A DNA stretch of 64,000 nt, from the NCBI RefSeq assembly GCF_004102725.1, contig NZ_LHQS01000001.1:725327-789326 (forward strand), read 5' to 3'. The translations under genes and the position numbers were made by a program. The notes beneath the pieces are model-generated. The model saw nothing but the letters and a program-made list of their open reading frames with translations. It was not told the DNA's origin and searched no databases. Source of the DNA: Methanoculleus taiwanensis (GTDB taxonomy: Archaea > Halobacteriota > Methanomicrobia > Methanomicrobiales > Methanoculleaceae). Numbering within the stretch: the first letter of the stretch is position 1; each line of letters begins with the position of its first letter. Shown one piece after another: positions 1 through 8,472 of this stretch.

Positions 1-357
1 GGGTTCGGCCTCACCGTCTCGGAGGGTTTCTGGAAAGGCAAGCCCGTCGTCGGCGGCAACGTCGGCGGAATCCCGCTCCAGGTGAGGGACGGGTGGAACG
101 GATACCTTGTCTCGACCGTGCAGGAGACCGCAGATCGGCTCGTTCATCTCCTGAAAAATCCGGATCTTGCCGGGCGGATGGGGGCTCGCGGAAAGGAGTT
201 CGTGCGGGAGAACTTCCTCCTCCCGCGGGGTGTCCACGACCATCTCACCGTCGCCGACCAGCTTGTCAACGGTAAGATAACCGCCCGGGAGAGTGTGATC
301 TGTTACCATCCCCGCGTGCTGAGCCCCGAGCCCGTGAACAACTCAATGCACCTCTGA
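1..357 (+). CDS. treT: Trehalose synthase-type glycosyltransferase, C-terminal part (truncated by window edge)
   Basis: Open from base 1 to the TGA at 355-357, so only the last 118 residues are present. The visible part is the C-terminal Rossmann half of a GT-B (GT4) glycosyltransferase. It contains a GFGLTVSE segment (the acidic nucleotide-sugar binding motif), followed by KPVVGGNVGGIPLQV and a DGWNGYLV segment. This combination resembles archaeal TreT-type enzymes, which join NDP-glucose and glucose to make trehalose, a compatible solute. The N-terminal acceptor domain is outside the window, so the exact substrate is inferred. The last 40 or so residues, after the conserved helix, are not diagnostic. 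Confidence 0.7.
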   Translation, partial: GFGLTVSEGFWKGKPVVGGNVGGIPLQVRDGWNGYLVSTVQETADRLVHLLKNPDLAGRMGARGKEFVRENFLLPRGVHDHLTVADQLVNGKITARESVICYHPRVLSPEPVNNSMHL

Positions 358-409
358 TACCGTTCCCCGATGCACATACACACCAGAGCCGGGTGAGACG
401 CATGCTCTC

Positions 410-660
410 ATGAGAATCGCTGTTGCATGTACGGGACGCGGGGGGCTCGACGACACGATAGCCCCGTCTTTACGCTGGTCGATGCCGACGTTCAGACTAT
501 CACAGGGGAGAATACCGTTTCCCGAAGCCGGCATGCGAACTGCCCGTATCCTCATTGAGCGGGGAGTGGATGCTGTGATCGCCGGAGAGTTCGAGCCGGA
601 GGTTCTGGATGTATTCGTGCCCGCGGGAATACCGACGTACCCGTCGATTAGGCCACCCGG
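410..660 (+). pseudogene. NifX/NifB-type dinitrogenase cofactor-binding domain protein, frame-disrupted
   Basis: Translation begins like a small NifX/NafY-family protein (MRIAVACTGRGGLDDTIAPS) and resumes the family pattern at RTARILIERGVDAVIAGEF through GIPTYPS. Between them the reading frame is wrong: the expected middle strand (PVFTLVDADVQTITGENTV) is encoded in a different frame at about 469-520. Two compensating indels therefore seem to have scrambled roughly 25 codons. The first could be a deletion between two CCGTCTTT copies that removed an FGRC-like stretch. The frame then runs on into unrelated sequence to 988, with no family-like C-terminus. Family members bind Fe-S or FeMo-cofactor precursors. 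I call this a decaying gene; a sequencing error is the alternative. Confidence 0.5.
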
Positions 661-783
661 ACGAGCGGTGGCGACATCACGCTCGGGGCGAAGCGGCGGG
701 ACTTCGGGCGGAAGCCGCCACGGCAGCGATAACGCTCGGGCGACTTTTCCTCCTGGAGTTCGAGCGGCGTACTCTTGCGGGTC

Positions 784-1932
784 TCAAGCCGCTTTCCCAC
801 TGCCGACGGTCGAGAGGTCGTTCTTCCGAAGGAACTCGCGGATCTTCCGCGACTCGACCCATCCCCTGTCGAGCTCTTTGATGATCGCGTTGATCCGTTG
901 CACCTGTTCCGCAATGCTCCGCGACGTATCCTCATCCTCAAGCAGGTCGGCCCGTGCCTGGATCACCTGCAGGGGATGGCGGATATGATCGCCGAGGATC
1001 GCAAACTGTTCGATATTCCGCTCGATCTGATCGTACGCCTGCTGTTTGATCTCCCGGATTGTAATCTGCCCGGTGATGTCCTGGATATGGATGAGGTATC
1101 CCTTGACGGAGCCTTTCTCCGGTGACCGGATCGGGCGTACCCATACGTCGAGGTACAATGTTCCCTGTGTGAGGGTACCCCGGGAAGAGCGTCCCCGGCC
1201 GCTCTCCCACCGGACGACCTCGTGGAGCGTCTCTCCGGAGAGGAGTCTCTCCCGCCCGGTCAGAAGATCCGGAAATATGGTGAAGATACTGAGATCCCCG
1301 GGGGTGCACCGGCTCACGGCACCGAAGAGCGCCGTGAACGCCGGGTTGACGTCAAGCAGTCGGCCACTGATCCCGCAGTAGGCTATCCCGATCGGCGACG
1401 TCTCGAAGATGGTCTTAAAGCGCCGTTCACTCGCGAGCACCCGTTCTTCCGTCTCGATCCGATCTGTGATAGTATATGATGCGCCGATCACCGCTCCGAC
1501 GTCTCCGTCTCCGTTATAGGGTGGGTGTGTGGCATGCCGTATCTCGCCTGAGACCGGGCACCCGGAGAGGGCAGCCTCTCGTGCCCTCGCCGCCGGAGCC
1601 TCGATCAGCCCTGCAGAACCCTCGTCACTCGCGGCTGCCAGCCGGTTGCTGCAGGTGCAGCGCCCGCTCCGGTCGAAGATGGATACCTCCCCGGGCGGTG
1701 CAGCGAGGATAGCGTTGATCTTCGGGATGGGGAGGTTCGATCCCGGGCCCTCATTGTGCGCGTTCCGATCTCCAGACTCGCACTCGAGGGCATCGAGGTC
1801 GTTTGAGAGCAGCCGCACTGCATCACATATCCGGGATACCCTTCCGGCGCCCTCGTCTTCTGCAGAAGCGGCGATGGTGGTCAGGGCAGAGCGCATTGCA
1901 GCAATGCGCCGCTTGAGAGTTGTTTCATTCAT
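784..1932 (-). CDS. PAS-domain sensor protein lacking a kinase ATPase domain
   Basis: 382 residues, soluble. A degenerate PAS-like segment occupies about residues 75-160 (ending in the GAVIGASYTITDRIETE linker). A clear PAS domain follows at about 165-290 (FKTIFETSPIGIAYCG; closing IHIQDITG). A helical segment then contains ILGDHIRHPLQVIQ, resembling a histidine-kinase dimerisation helix with a candidate phospho-acceptor His. No HATPase_c N, G1 or G2 box follows; the protein ends about 70 residues later. It may be a signalling adaptor, or a substrate of another kinase. It is transcribed away from the large kinase at 2476. ATG start at 1932; a weak AGGA lies about 9 nt upstream. Confidence 0.8.
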   Translation of the reverse strand: MNETTLKRRIAAMRSALTTIAASAEDEGAGRVSRICDAVRLLSNDLDALECESGDRNAHNEGPGSNLPIPKINAILAAPPGEVSIFDRSGRCTCSNRLAAASDEGSAGLIEAPAARAREAALSGCPVSGEIRHATHPPYNGDGDVGAVIGASYTITDRIETEERVLASERRFKTIFETSPIGIAYCGISGRLLDVNPAFTALFGAVSRCTPGDLSIFTIFPDLLTGRERLLSGETLHEVVRWESGRGRSSRGTLTQGTLYLDVWVRPIRSPEKGSVKGYLIHIQDITGQITIREIKQQAYDQIERNIEQFAILGDHIRHPLQVIQARADLLEDEDTSRSIAEQVQRINAIIKELDRGWVESRKIREFLRKNDLSTVGSGKAA

Positions 1933-2475
1933 GCCATCGTTCCTGTTCTGTGTCTATCGATCTCTCCGTCTCCGCTCCCGGCGGGGAGCGGGTGCGATGC
2001 CACGACCCTTATACATCTCTTAATGCCCGGTTCGCAGAGTTACGGGGTATTTTCGCAAAATTCAGCAGTGAAAACGTCTCCGTTCCGATCCTTTCGGTCC
2101 GGCCGGATGCCGGGAATCCTTCCGGTCTGCCGGGCATGTCACTGAACCGGTAGTAGAGTACACTGGAGGCATTAATATATTTTTGATATTATATTGTGCA
2201 GGTTTTTTGCTAAAAGAATGGTTTTATACCAGGCATCCTGATTTTCAGCGAAGTGTGGGTCTTTCCTTCCCGCACCGGTACAAACCGGGTACCCGGCCGA
2301 CCGCTGCCGGTACACGCCTGGAATACTGCATCTCTTTCGGATACTGTCCGCCCTTTTCTGATTTTACCGGACTCAAATGCTTTAAAGCACTATTTCGAGT
2401 GTTGCTGCCCGGCCTGAATATAAAAACGTTTAACTACTGTATTGTGCAACAACTCTGAAGGGCGGTGTTCGCCGG
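1933..2475. other. Intergenic region between two divergent PAS-protein genes
   Basis: 543 bases with no credible gene. The stretch from about 2160 is much more AT-rich than its surroundings. It contains a perfect 12-bp palindrome TGCTTTAAAGCA (2378-2389) and two copies of TATTGTGCA (near 2190 and 2441). A TATA-like GAATATAAAA lies at 2415-2424, about 55 nt before the kinase start. A reading frame at 2183-2458 has unlikely composition and no ribosome binding site. The region probably holds the promoters of both divergent genes and perhaps an operator. Confidence 0.5.
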
Positions 2476-5115
2476 GTGATGCAGTACCGAAAGGATGATC
2501 TTGTTCTTTACAGTATCCTGGGATTTGTTATCTTCACCCTGCTTATCGCAGAACTTGGCCTGTTTCTCCTCTCAGGCGGCGTATACATCCTTATCACCCA
2601 TCTCTTCTACTTTCCGGTAGTATTTGCAGCGTTCTACTATCCGCGAAAGGGTATTCTGCTCGCTACGCTCTGTGCTGCGGCATATCTCACGGCCATCTAT
2701 AGTATCGCCTCTCCGGGCACCGGTGTCCTTGCGGCAGCCACGATGCAGTTCTACGTCTTCGTCAGCCTCGGCGTTGCCATCTCGGTCGTATCGGGAGACC
2801 TGAAAGTGAACGAGATGATGTACCGGAACATCTTCGATCACGCCGGCAGTGCAATCTGCCTCATCGACGCCCGTTCCGGGACTATCCTCGAGACGAACCG
2901 GCGGTGTACCTGGATGGCCGGAGTGGAGAGGCCGGAAGGGTTCCTGGCATCCCTCGATCAGCTCCTGCCCTCCCGGGTCGAGCGTGAGGAGTTTCTCCGG
3001 CGACTGCATTCCGGCGAGGCGATATCGAATTACGAGACCGTTCTTATACTCCCGGACGGAACCGGTAGAGACCTCCTTGTCTCGGCAGGTCTCCTCCCGA
3101 ACGAGGTGATCATCATGACGCTTGAGGATATTACCGGGCGGAAACGTGATGAGGCGACCCTTCGCGAGAGCGAGCGGCGTTTCCGGGAACTCGCAGAGCT
3201 GCTGCCCCAACCGGTCTTCGAGTTCGGCCGGGATGGCCTCTTCATGTTTGCCAACCGGAGCGCGTTTGCGGTGTTCGGATACACTCCCGACGGCCTGCAG
3301 CAGGGCGTGCACGTCCTGCAGACGGTCGTTCCCGAAGATCGTGAACGGGCGGCGGCGGGAATCCGGCGTATCATGGAGGGAGGAGAGCGCTCGCACTCTG
3401 CCGAGTACACCGCTCTCCGAACGGACGGAAGCACGTTCCCCGTCATCATCTCATCAGGCTCCATCGACGAAGACGGGCGGGTGACGGGGGTGCGCGGCGT
3501 CATCGTCGATATCTCGGAGCGGAAAAGGATCGAGGCGCTCGACCGCGAGCATATGCGGAATCTTGAGTTCCTCTCGAGGACGGCGACGGAGCTCTCGGAG
3601 ATGACGGGTGATGGTGATACCTACGCATACATCAGCGATCGCCTGCTTGAGATCTTCCCCGGTTCATCGAACGTCGTCAGTTCCATTGACGATGCCGTCC
3701 GGAGGGCGCAGGTACGGGTTGTCGGCGGGTCCGACGAGTTTCGGAACGCAATGGATGAGGTCCGGGAGAGCAGGCCTGAAGGGTTGCAGTTTGAGATCCC
3801 TCCGGCAGGTATGGCGAGCATGCTCGCGGGCGGGGTTGCCGAGATCACCGGCGGCGTCGACGAGAGTTCCTTTGGGCAGCTCTCGCCCTACCTCTGCAGC
3901 AGAATCGGCGATGCCCTCGGGGGAGGACGAATATACGGCATCGGCTTTACGTGGGGCGGACGGCTCTTCGCCGCTGCGCTTGTGTGTCTTCCCTCCGGAT
4001 GTGATCTCCATGATCGCGGCGTACTGGCGGTTTTTACGCATCAGGCGTCCATAGCACTGCAGCGACGGGTTGCCGAAGACGAGCTCCGTGACCGTGAGGC
4101 GCAGTACCGCACCCTCTTTGAGAACTCGTCGGACGGCATCCTCCTGATGACGGAGGTATTCATCGACTGCAACGAACGCGCCCTGGAGATGCTCGGCTAC
4201 TCACGGGATGAGGTGGTGGGTAGAAGGCCGGAGGAGATCTCCCCGGCAGTCCAGCCGGACGGCACGAGTTCCGCCGATCGTGCCCGGGAGAAGACCTGTG
4301 CCGCACTTGCCGGGACGCCGCAGCAGTTCTCATGGCAGCACCGGAGGAAGGACGGCACCCTCGTCGATACCGAAGTCTCCTTAAAAGCCCTGTCGCTGCA
4401 CGGCGAGATCGTCCTGCAGGCCTCGCTCCGCGACGTTACCGAGCGGATCAGGGCCGAAGAGGCGATCCGGCAGATCAACCGGAAACTCCACCTCCTCTCA
4501 AGTATCACCCGGCACGATATCTTAAACCAGATCACGGGGATCGTCGGCTACCTTGAGATCCTGAATGACTCAACGCCCCCTGACCCGGAAGTGCAGGAGT
4601 ACTTCCAGAGGATTGCCGATCTGACGAAGACTATCCAGCGGCAGATCACCTTCACCCGCGACTACGAGGATCTGGGGCTCAAAGCGCCTCTGTGGCAGCG
4701 CCTCGATGACGTCGTGCACGCCGCCGCAGCGAGCCTCGACCCGGGGGCAGGTATCACCGTCCGGATTGACGTCGGGAATGCCGAGATATTTGCCGATTCC
4801 ATGTTTGAGAAGGTCTTCTTCAATCTCCTTGAAAACTCTCTCCGGCACGGGGAGACGGTCTCCGGGATCCGGGTCGCGTTCACCGTCCGGAACGGCAGGG
4901 GTGTGATATCCGTTAGCGACGACGGATCCGGCGTTCCGGAGGCGATGAAGGAGCGGATCTTCCAGAGAGGGGTCGGGAAGAATACCGGATATGGGCTCTT
5001 CCTCGTCCGCGAAGTCCTCTCCATCACCGGGATGAGCATACGGGAGATTGGTGAGGAGGGGAGCGGCGCCTGCTTTGAGATTCTGATTCCTGATGGAGTT
5101 TACCGGTGCGATTGA
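2476..5115 (+). CDS. Membrane PAS/PAS/GAF/PAS sensor histidine kinase
   Basis: 879 residues. Three to four hydrophobic helices (about 10-110) anchor it in the membrane. They are followed by PAS (about 115-225), PAS (about 230-350), a GAF-like region (about 360-535), PAS (about 545-670) and a kinase core. The presumed phospho-acceptor lies in SSITRHDILNQITG. The ATPase has an N box (FFNLLENSLRHG), G1 (VSDDGSGVP) and G2 (NTGYGLFLVREV). No response regulator is adjacent, so the partner is unknown. GTG at 2476 has GGCGGTG 8 nt upstream; the ATG at 2479 is equally possible. It shares its kinase core style with the gene at 37.4 kb. Confidence 0.9.
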   Translation: MMQYRKDDLVLYSILGFVIFTLLIAELGLFLLSGGVYILITHLFYFPVVFAAFYYPRKGILLATLCAAAYLTAIYSIASPGTGVLAAATMQFYVFVSLGVAISVVSGDLKVNEMMYRNIFDHAGSAICLIDARSGTILETNRRCTWMAGVERPEGFLASLDQLLPSRVEREEFLRRLHSGEAISNYETVLILPDGTGRDLLVSAGLLPNEVIIMTLEDITGRKRDEATLRESERRFRELAELLPQPVFEFGRDGLFMFANRSAFAVFGYTPDGLQQGVHVLQTVVPEDRERAAAGIRRIMEGGERSHSAEYTALRTDGSTFPVIISSGSIDEDGRVTGVRGVIVDISERKRIEALDREHMRNLEFLSRTATELSEMTGDGDTYAYISDRLLEIFPGSSNVVSSIDDAVRRAQVRVVGGSDEFRNAMDEVRESRPEGLQFEIPPAGMASMLAGGVAEITGGVDESSFGQLSPYLCSRIGDALGGGRIYGIGFTWGGRLFAAALVCLPSGCDLHDRGVLAVFTHQASIALQRRVAEDELRDREAQYRTLFENSSDGILLMTEVFIDCNERALEMLGYSRDEVVGRRPEEISPAVQPDGTSSADRAREKTCAALAGTPQQFSWQHRRKDGTLVDTEVSLKALSLHGEIVLQASLRDVTERIRAEEAIRQINRKLHLLSSITRHDILNQITGIVGYLEILNDSTPPDPEVQEYFQRIADLTKTIQRQITFTRDYEDLGLKAPLWQRLDDVVHAAAASLDPGAGITVRIDVGNAEIFADSMFEKVFFNLLENSLRHGETVSGIRVAFTVRNGRGVISVSDDGSGVPEAMKERIFQRGVGKNTGYGLFLVREVLSITGMSIREIGEEGSGACFEILIPDGVYRCD

Positions 5116-5188
5116 ACGGACGTGACTCCGGCCTCCGCCCCGGGTCTTTTCACAATATTGAAGAGGCAGGCGGCAGTCATACTGGTAC

Positions 5189-5659
5189 ATGAAGAACGTT
5201 GCCGTCGTTGATGTACTCGATCAGAAGGTCGCAGGCCTCCGCCGAAACGGACGCTACGAAGAGATCGGTTCGGTGCTCATGGAACTTTACCGGTTCGTCT
5301 CGGAGAAGGGTCTTCTGATCACCGGCCCGCCAGCGTTCATCTGTCACGAGCAGACGCACGAGGAGGTCAGAGAGGCCGACAGCGCCGGAACCGCCGATAT
5401 CGAGGTGGTCTTCCCGGTAGAAGGAGACGCGGCAGGCGAGAGCGGGATTGGAGTCTACGAACTTGCCGGCGGAACGATGGCCAGGATCATCCATATGGGT
5501 GCGTACCGGGACTGTGGAGAGGCTTACGAGGAGCTCTTTGCCTGGATAGCGGCAAATCACAAAACCATCGCCGGTCCCCTCCGTGAGGTCTACGTCAACA
5601 ACCCCGCCGAGACGCCGGAGGACGACCTCGTCACCTGGATCTACGCGCCGATTGCGTGA
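5189..5659 (+). CDS. GyrI-like/AraC effector-binding domain protein
   Basis: 156 residues forming a stand-alone GyrI-like (SOUL/AraC effector-binding) small-molecule binding domain. Diagnostic segments are the N-terminal QKVAGLRRNGRYEEIG strand-helix, DIEVVFPVE, the GGTMARIIHMGAY strand pair and the final ...EDDLVTWIYAPIA. Such proteins bind hydrophobic or cationic ligands, and some act as hydrolases or multidrug sensors. No DNA-binding domain is fused, so it is not itself a regulator. ATG at 5189. It sits alone, 73 nt after the kinase on the same strand. Confidence 0.85.
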   Translation: MKNVAVVDVLDQKVAGLRRNGRYEEIGSVLMELYRFVSEKGLLITGPPAFICHEQTHEEVREADSAGTADIEVVFPVEGDAAGESGIGVYELAGGTMARIIHMGAYRDCGEAYEELFAWIAANHKTIAGPLREVYVNNPAETPEDDLVTWIYAPIA

Positions 5660-5793
5660 TTGAACAGATCTCCCCTCTTTTCAATACATACTGTGCCGCG
5701 ACCACCGGCGTTCATCCCTTCTCGCACAACGCTTAAGTGCCTTGACCGGCAGTGCTGTCGTGGGTTCTGTCAGCCCCGGGGACGGGGATTGTT

Positions 5794-7122
5794 ATGATTC
5801 TGGATGACATGCTGTACGATATTGCTTCGATTGGCCTGTACAACCTCTGGAAGGCCACGCACCAGGTGCGTAAAACGGTGAGGAGTACGGGCATGGCCGT
5901 CGAGGAGATCACCGGCGGTATCGGGGATCGGGCGGCTGATGCTGAAACGGCGTTTTCGAGCGCCGTTCATAACCTCCTGTCGTTCATCAGCGAGCTTGAG
6001 GATCTCGTGGCGGTCAGGGACGGGAGCTTCCGCGGTGAGGACGAGCTCCTGGATGTGGATGTGCGGCGGCTCTCCGCACTGCGGGTAAAGGAGAGGGAGC
6101 TCTTAGAAGAGCTCGCCCGGTACGGAGAGGGCGAACCGCCGGCGCCGGAGGAGAAGGCTCTGGCCGAGAGCAAACTCGCGATAGTGCGAAATGCCATACA
6201 CGGGATACTCGACGCTGCAGAACCGGGCGTCATCCCTACCGGTCTGTATGACGCGAGAGCCGTCCTTGAACGGTTCAACACGCTTGAGCAGCCGGAGATC
6301 GAGGAGATCTTCGCGGCGACGCTCGGGAACCTCGCGGGCTTTGAATCTGTTCTTGGCGAGGTCGAGAAGCTCTTCGTTGTCAGGAGGGATACGGTGGTAG
6401 ACCCCGCGGGGCTGTCGAAGGAGAAACAGGACGAGCTTGCACGGCTGCAGTCCTCGCTCATCCTCTACGACCGGCTGATCGAGAAGACGACACGGGCGAC
6501 GATCCGGCTCCAGGAAGAGCTTCTCCGCGCGTATCCCGAAGAGGCCGTGGTGAGAACTCCCGTCCCGCCGGGCACCCGTGAGCGGGGAGCGTCCGCTGTC
6601 CGGGCCGGTTCGGAAACTCCGCATCCTGTTCTGCCGGGAGAGCAGCATCCCGCCCCCGGACTCCGGCCGCCGAAGAGCGTCCGCATCGCCCGGGTGATGG
6701 GACGCACCGATATTACTGCCGTGCTTGCAAACCTTGCTGCAATGCAGGGTATCAACCGGTACTACGAGCGGGAGCGGCTCAAGGTGGAGAGGAAGATCGC
6801 CCGGCTGCTGTCGGCACCGGTGGACGAACCGGGAGTTCTGCCCCGCTCGCTCGATGAGATGCGCCTTACGATCGAGCGGTTCCGGGTCAGCGGGCAGCCC
6901 CGGCTCGAGATGCTGGTCGATACCCTGACCGAGGTGATCACCGAATCGAGAACGGCGGCGGCGAATACAAACCGGACTTTCGAGGTTGCGTGCCGGTTCG
7001 CGGACGGCCTGTCCAGAAACCGCCTCCTGCTCGTGATCGGGTTCGGGGTCTTCGCGGCGCTGTTGCTCGCGAGCCTGGTGGTTCTCCTGATCATTCTGGT
7101 CGAGATCGCGCTTATCCTCTAG
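5794..7122 (+). CDS. Unrecognised tail-anchored helical protein with an internal repeat
   Basis: 442 residues from ATG 5794 (GGGGAT just upstream); an in-frame GTG at 5752 would add 14 residues. I do not recognise a family. The protein is mostly charged helix, with a proline/glycine-rich linker at about 250-295 and one strong C-terminal membrane helix (about 409-442). That makes it a likely tail-anchored protein with a cytoplasmic bulk. Two segments look duplicated. EPGVIPTGL...LERF...QPEIEEI...TL at about 143-177 matches EPGVLPRSL...IERF...QPRLEML...TL at about 345-378. Both follow a charged helix ending in a similar LLSA/ILDA turn. A scaffold or membrane-remodelling role is only a guess. 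Confidence 0.75.
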   Translation: MILDDMLYDIASIGLYNLWKATHQVRKTVRSTGMAVEEITGGIGDRAADAETAFSSAVHNLLSFISELEDLVAVRDGSFRGEDELLDVDVRRLSALRVKERELLEELARYGEGEPPAPEEKALAESKLAIVRNAIHGILDAAEPGVIPTGLYDARAVLERFNTLEQPEIEEIFAATLGNLAGFESVLGEVEKLFVVRRDTVVDPAGLSKEKQDELARLQSSLILYDRLIEKTTRATIRLQEELLRAYPEEAVVRTPVPPGTRERGASAVRAGSETPHPVLPGEQHPAPGLRPPKSVRIARVMGRTDITAVLANLAAMQGINRYYERERLKVERKIARLLSAPVDEPGVLPRSLDEMRLTIERFRVSGQPRLEMLVDTLTEVITESRTAAANTNRTFEVACRFADGLSRNRLLLVIGFGVFAALLLASLVVLLIILVEIALIL

Positions 7123-7191
7123 TAGGGCTGGCGCATGCGGCTCCGGGGCAGGCATCGCCGGACCGGCTCTCCGGTCGTTTCCGCTGCGCGA

Positions 7192-8160
7192 TCAGGACCT
7201 GGTGTCCGCATGCTCTCCCGACTCTTTTCTGAATACGTCGTATGCTGCGGGATACTTCTCCCGGGCGGCAGCGCGTATCTTCTCAAGCCTCTCTTCGAGA
7301 GTGACGTACGCTTCCCCGTGAGCGACTGTATCGATGCGTTTCTGCAGTAACTCCTTCATCTGCAGATTTTTCTCGAACCCGAAGTAGTGGCGCCAGATGC
7401 TTTTGGCGACGACGGCAGTGGTTCCCATGCCCATGAACGGATCGAAGACCAGGTCGCCTGGCCGGGAACTGAACTCGATACATCGCTTCACGACCTCTAC
7501 GGGCAGCGTCGTGGCATTCTTTGCTTCTCCGACGGTGTACTTGCGTTTGATATCCCAGACGTCCTCGGGATACGGCTCCATCTTATTGAAGTAGTATTGG
7601 TAGGGGTCTTTGACGAGCAGGATGACGTGGTAGTGGCTGGTGACGTATTTTCTTCTCGTAAAGACGCCGAACTGGTATCGCCAGATGATGTGGTTGATGG
7701 TGGTTAGATCGCTCTCTCTGGCGCCACGCAGAACGTCCTCGAGGTGGTTCCACCCGCTGAAGACATACGCGGAGGCGTGGGGTTTCATGATCCGCTGCAC
7801 CTCGCCCATCCACGCTTCAGTGAATGCAGCGTAGTCCTGATCGACCTCGTGGTAAGCATCCACTACATGGTCGCTGTTTCTATTATATGCAGACGCTTTG
7901 CCGGAGAACTCGATTCCGAACGGGGGATCGGCAACAACGAGATCGACGGAAGAGGACGGCATCCGCTCCATGCCCCTGATGCAGTCCTCGAAGAGAATGG
8001 TGTCATGATCGACCGGATGGCACGACGCCTCTTCGTAGCGTCTCCGTGCCTCATCCGGTGTCCAGTAATCGTCCGGTGAAAATCTTATCGATGCAAGACC
8101 GGGGATGTATCTCTTCTTTCCGCTCCCCTTTCTGTTGCCCCCGCTCGTTACACCTGCCAC
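7192..8160 (-). CDS. Solitary DNA methyltransferase (N4-cytosine/N6-adenine, beta class)
   Basis: 322 residues. The catalytic motif IV is DPPFGIEFSG (about residues 80-90). The SAM-binding motif I, FDPFMGMGTTAVVAK, comes later (about 236-250). Motif IV before motif I is the beta-class order. The target-recognition region lies between them. It modifies an exocyclic amino group in a specific DNA site. No restriction endonuclease gene is adjacent, so it looks like an orphan methyltransferase with a regulatory or protective role. The N-terminus is basic (GGNRKGSGKKR). Start is GTG at 8160; a TATA-like AAATTATTTA at about 8186-8195 suggests a nearly leaderless mRNA. Confidence 0.88.
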   Translation of the reverse strand: MAGVTSGGNRKGSGKKRYIPGLASIRFSPDDYWTPDEARRRYEEASCHPVDHDTILFEDCIRGMERMPSSSVDLVVADPPFGIEFSGKASAYNRNSDHVVDAYHEVDQDYAAFTEAWMGEVQRIMKPHASAYVFSGWNHLEDVLRGARESDLTTINHIIWRYQFGVFTRRKYVTSHYHVILLVKDPYQYYFNKMEPYPEDVWDIKRKYTVGEAKNATTLPVEVVKRCIEFSSRPGDLVFDPFMGMGTTAVVAKSIWRHYFGFEKNLQMKELLQKRIDTVAHGEAYVTLEERLEKIRAAAREKYPAAYDVFRKESGEHADTRS

Positions 8161-8472
8161 AGTCCCTATTTCATTCCGGTCAGCTAAATAATTTGTGATT
8201 TCAAAGATTGTTTTCTCTGACCTGCATCGCTACGCCGGAAGAGTATCAGGACGGCCCCGACGCCCGAATACTGCTCACGGATTACATCCCGGGAGGGCAC
8301 TGTTCTGCGAGCATCTCCTCAAACCGGACTAATCAGGCCTCACCGCTCATTTTCATGGTTGCAGTCGGCTCTTTTGCAGGTTTGAGCGCATTTCGGGTTT
8401 GCACGAGAATAGTGACACATTTCACTACTTTTATGCATCCGGGGGTGTACGTGCTATGAGGAGAAGATTATT
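8161..8472. other. Divergent promoter region between methyltransferase and rsgA
   Basis: 312 bases without a convincing gene; the frame at 8208-8459 has no ribosome binding site or family resemblance. It holds TATA-like AAATTATTTA (minus strand, 8186-8195) for the methyltransferase. On the plus strand ACTTTTATG (8426-8434) and a GAGGAGA ribosome binding site (8458-8464) serve rsgA. Confidence 0.5.

Noticed and set aside
2183-2458. 91-codon frame in the AT-rich region before the large kinase
   Set aside because: No ribosome binding site, atypical composition for this genome, and it overlaps promoter-like elements.
8208-8459. 83-codon frame upstream of rsgA
   Set aside because: Overlaps the likely rsgA promoter and has no family resemblance or ribosome binding site.
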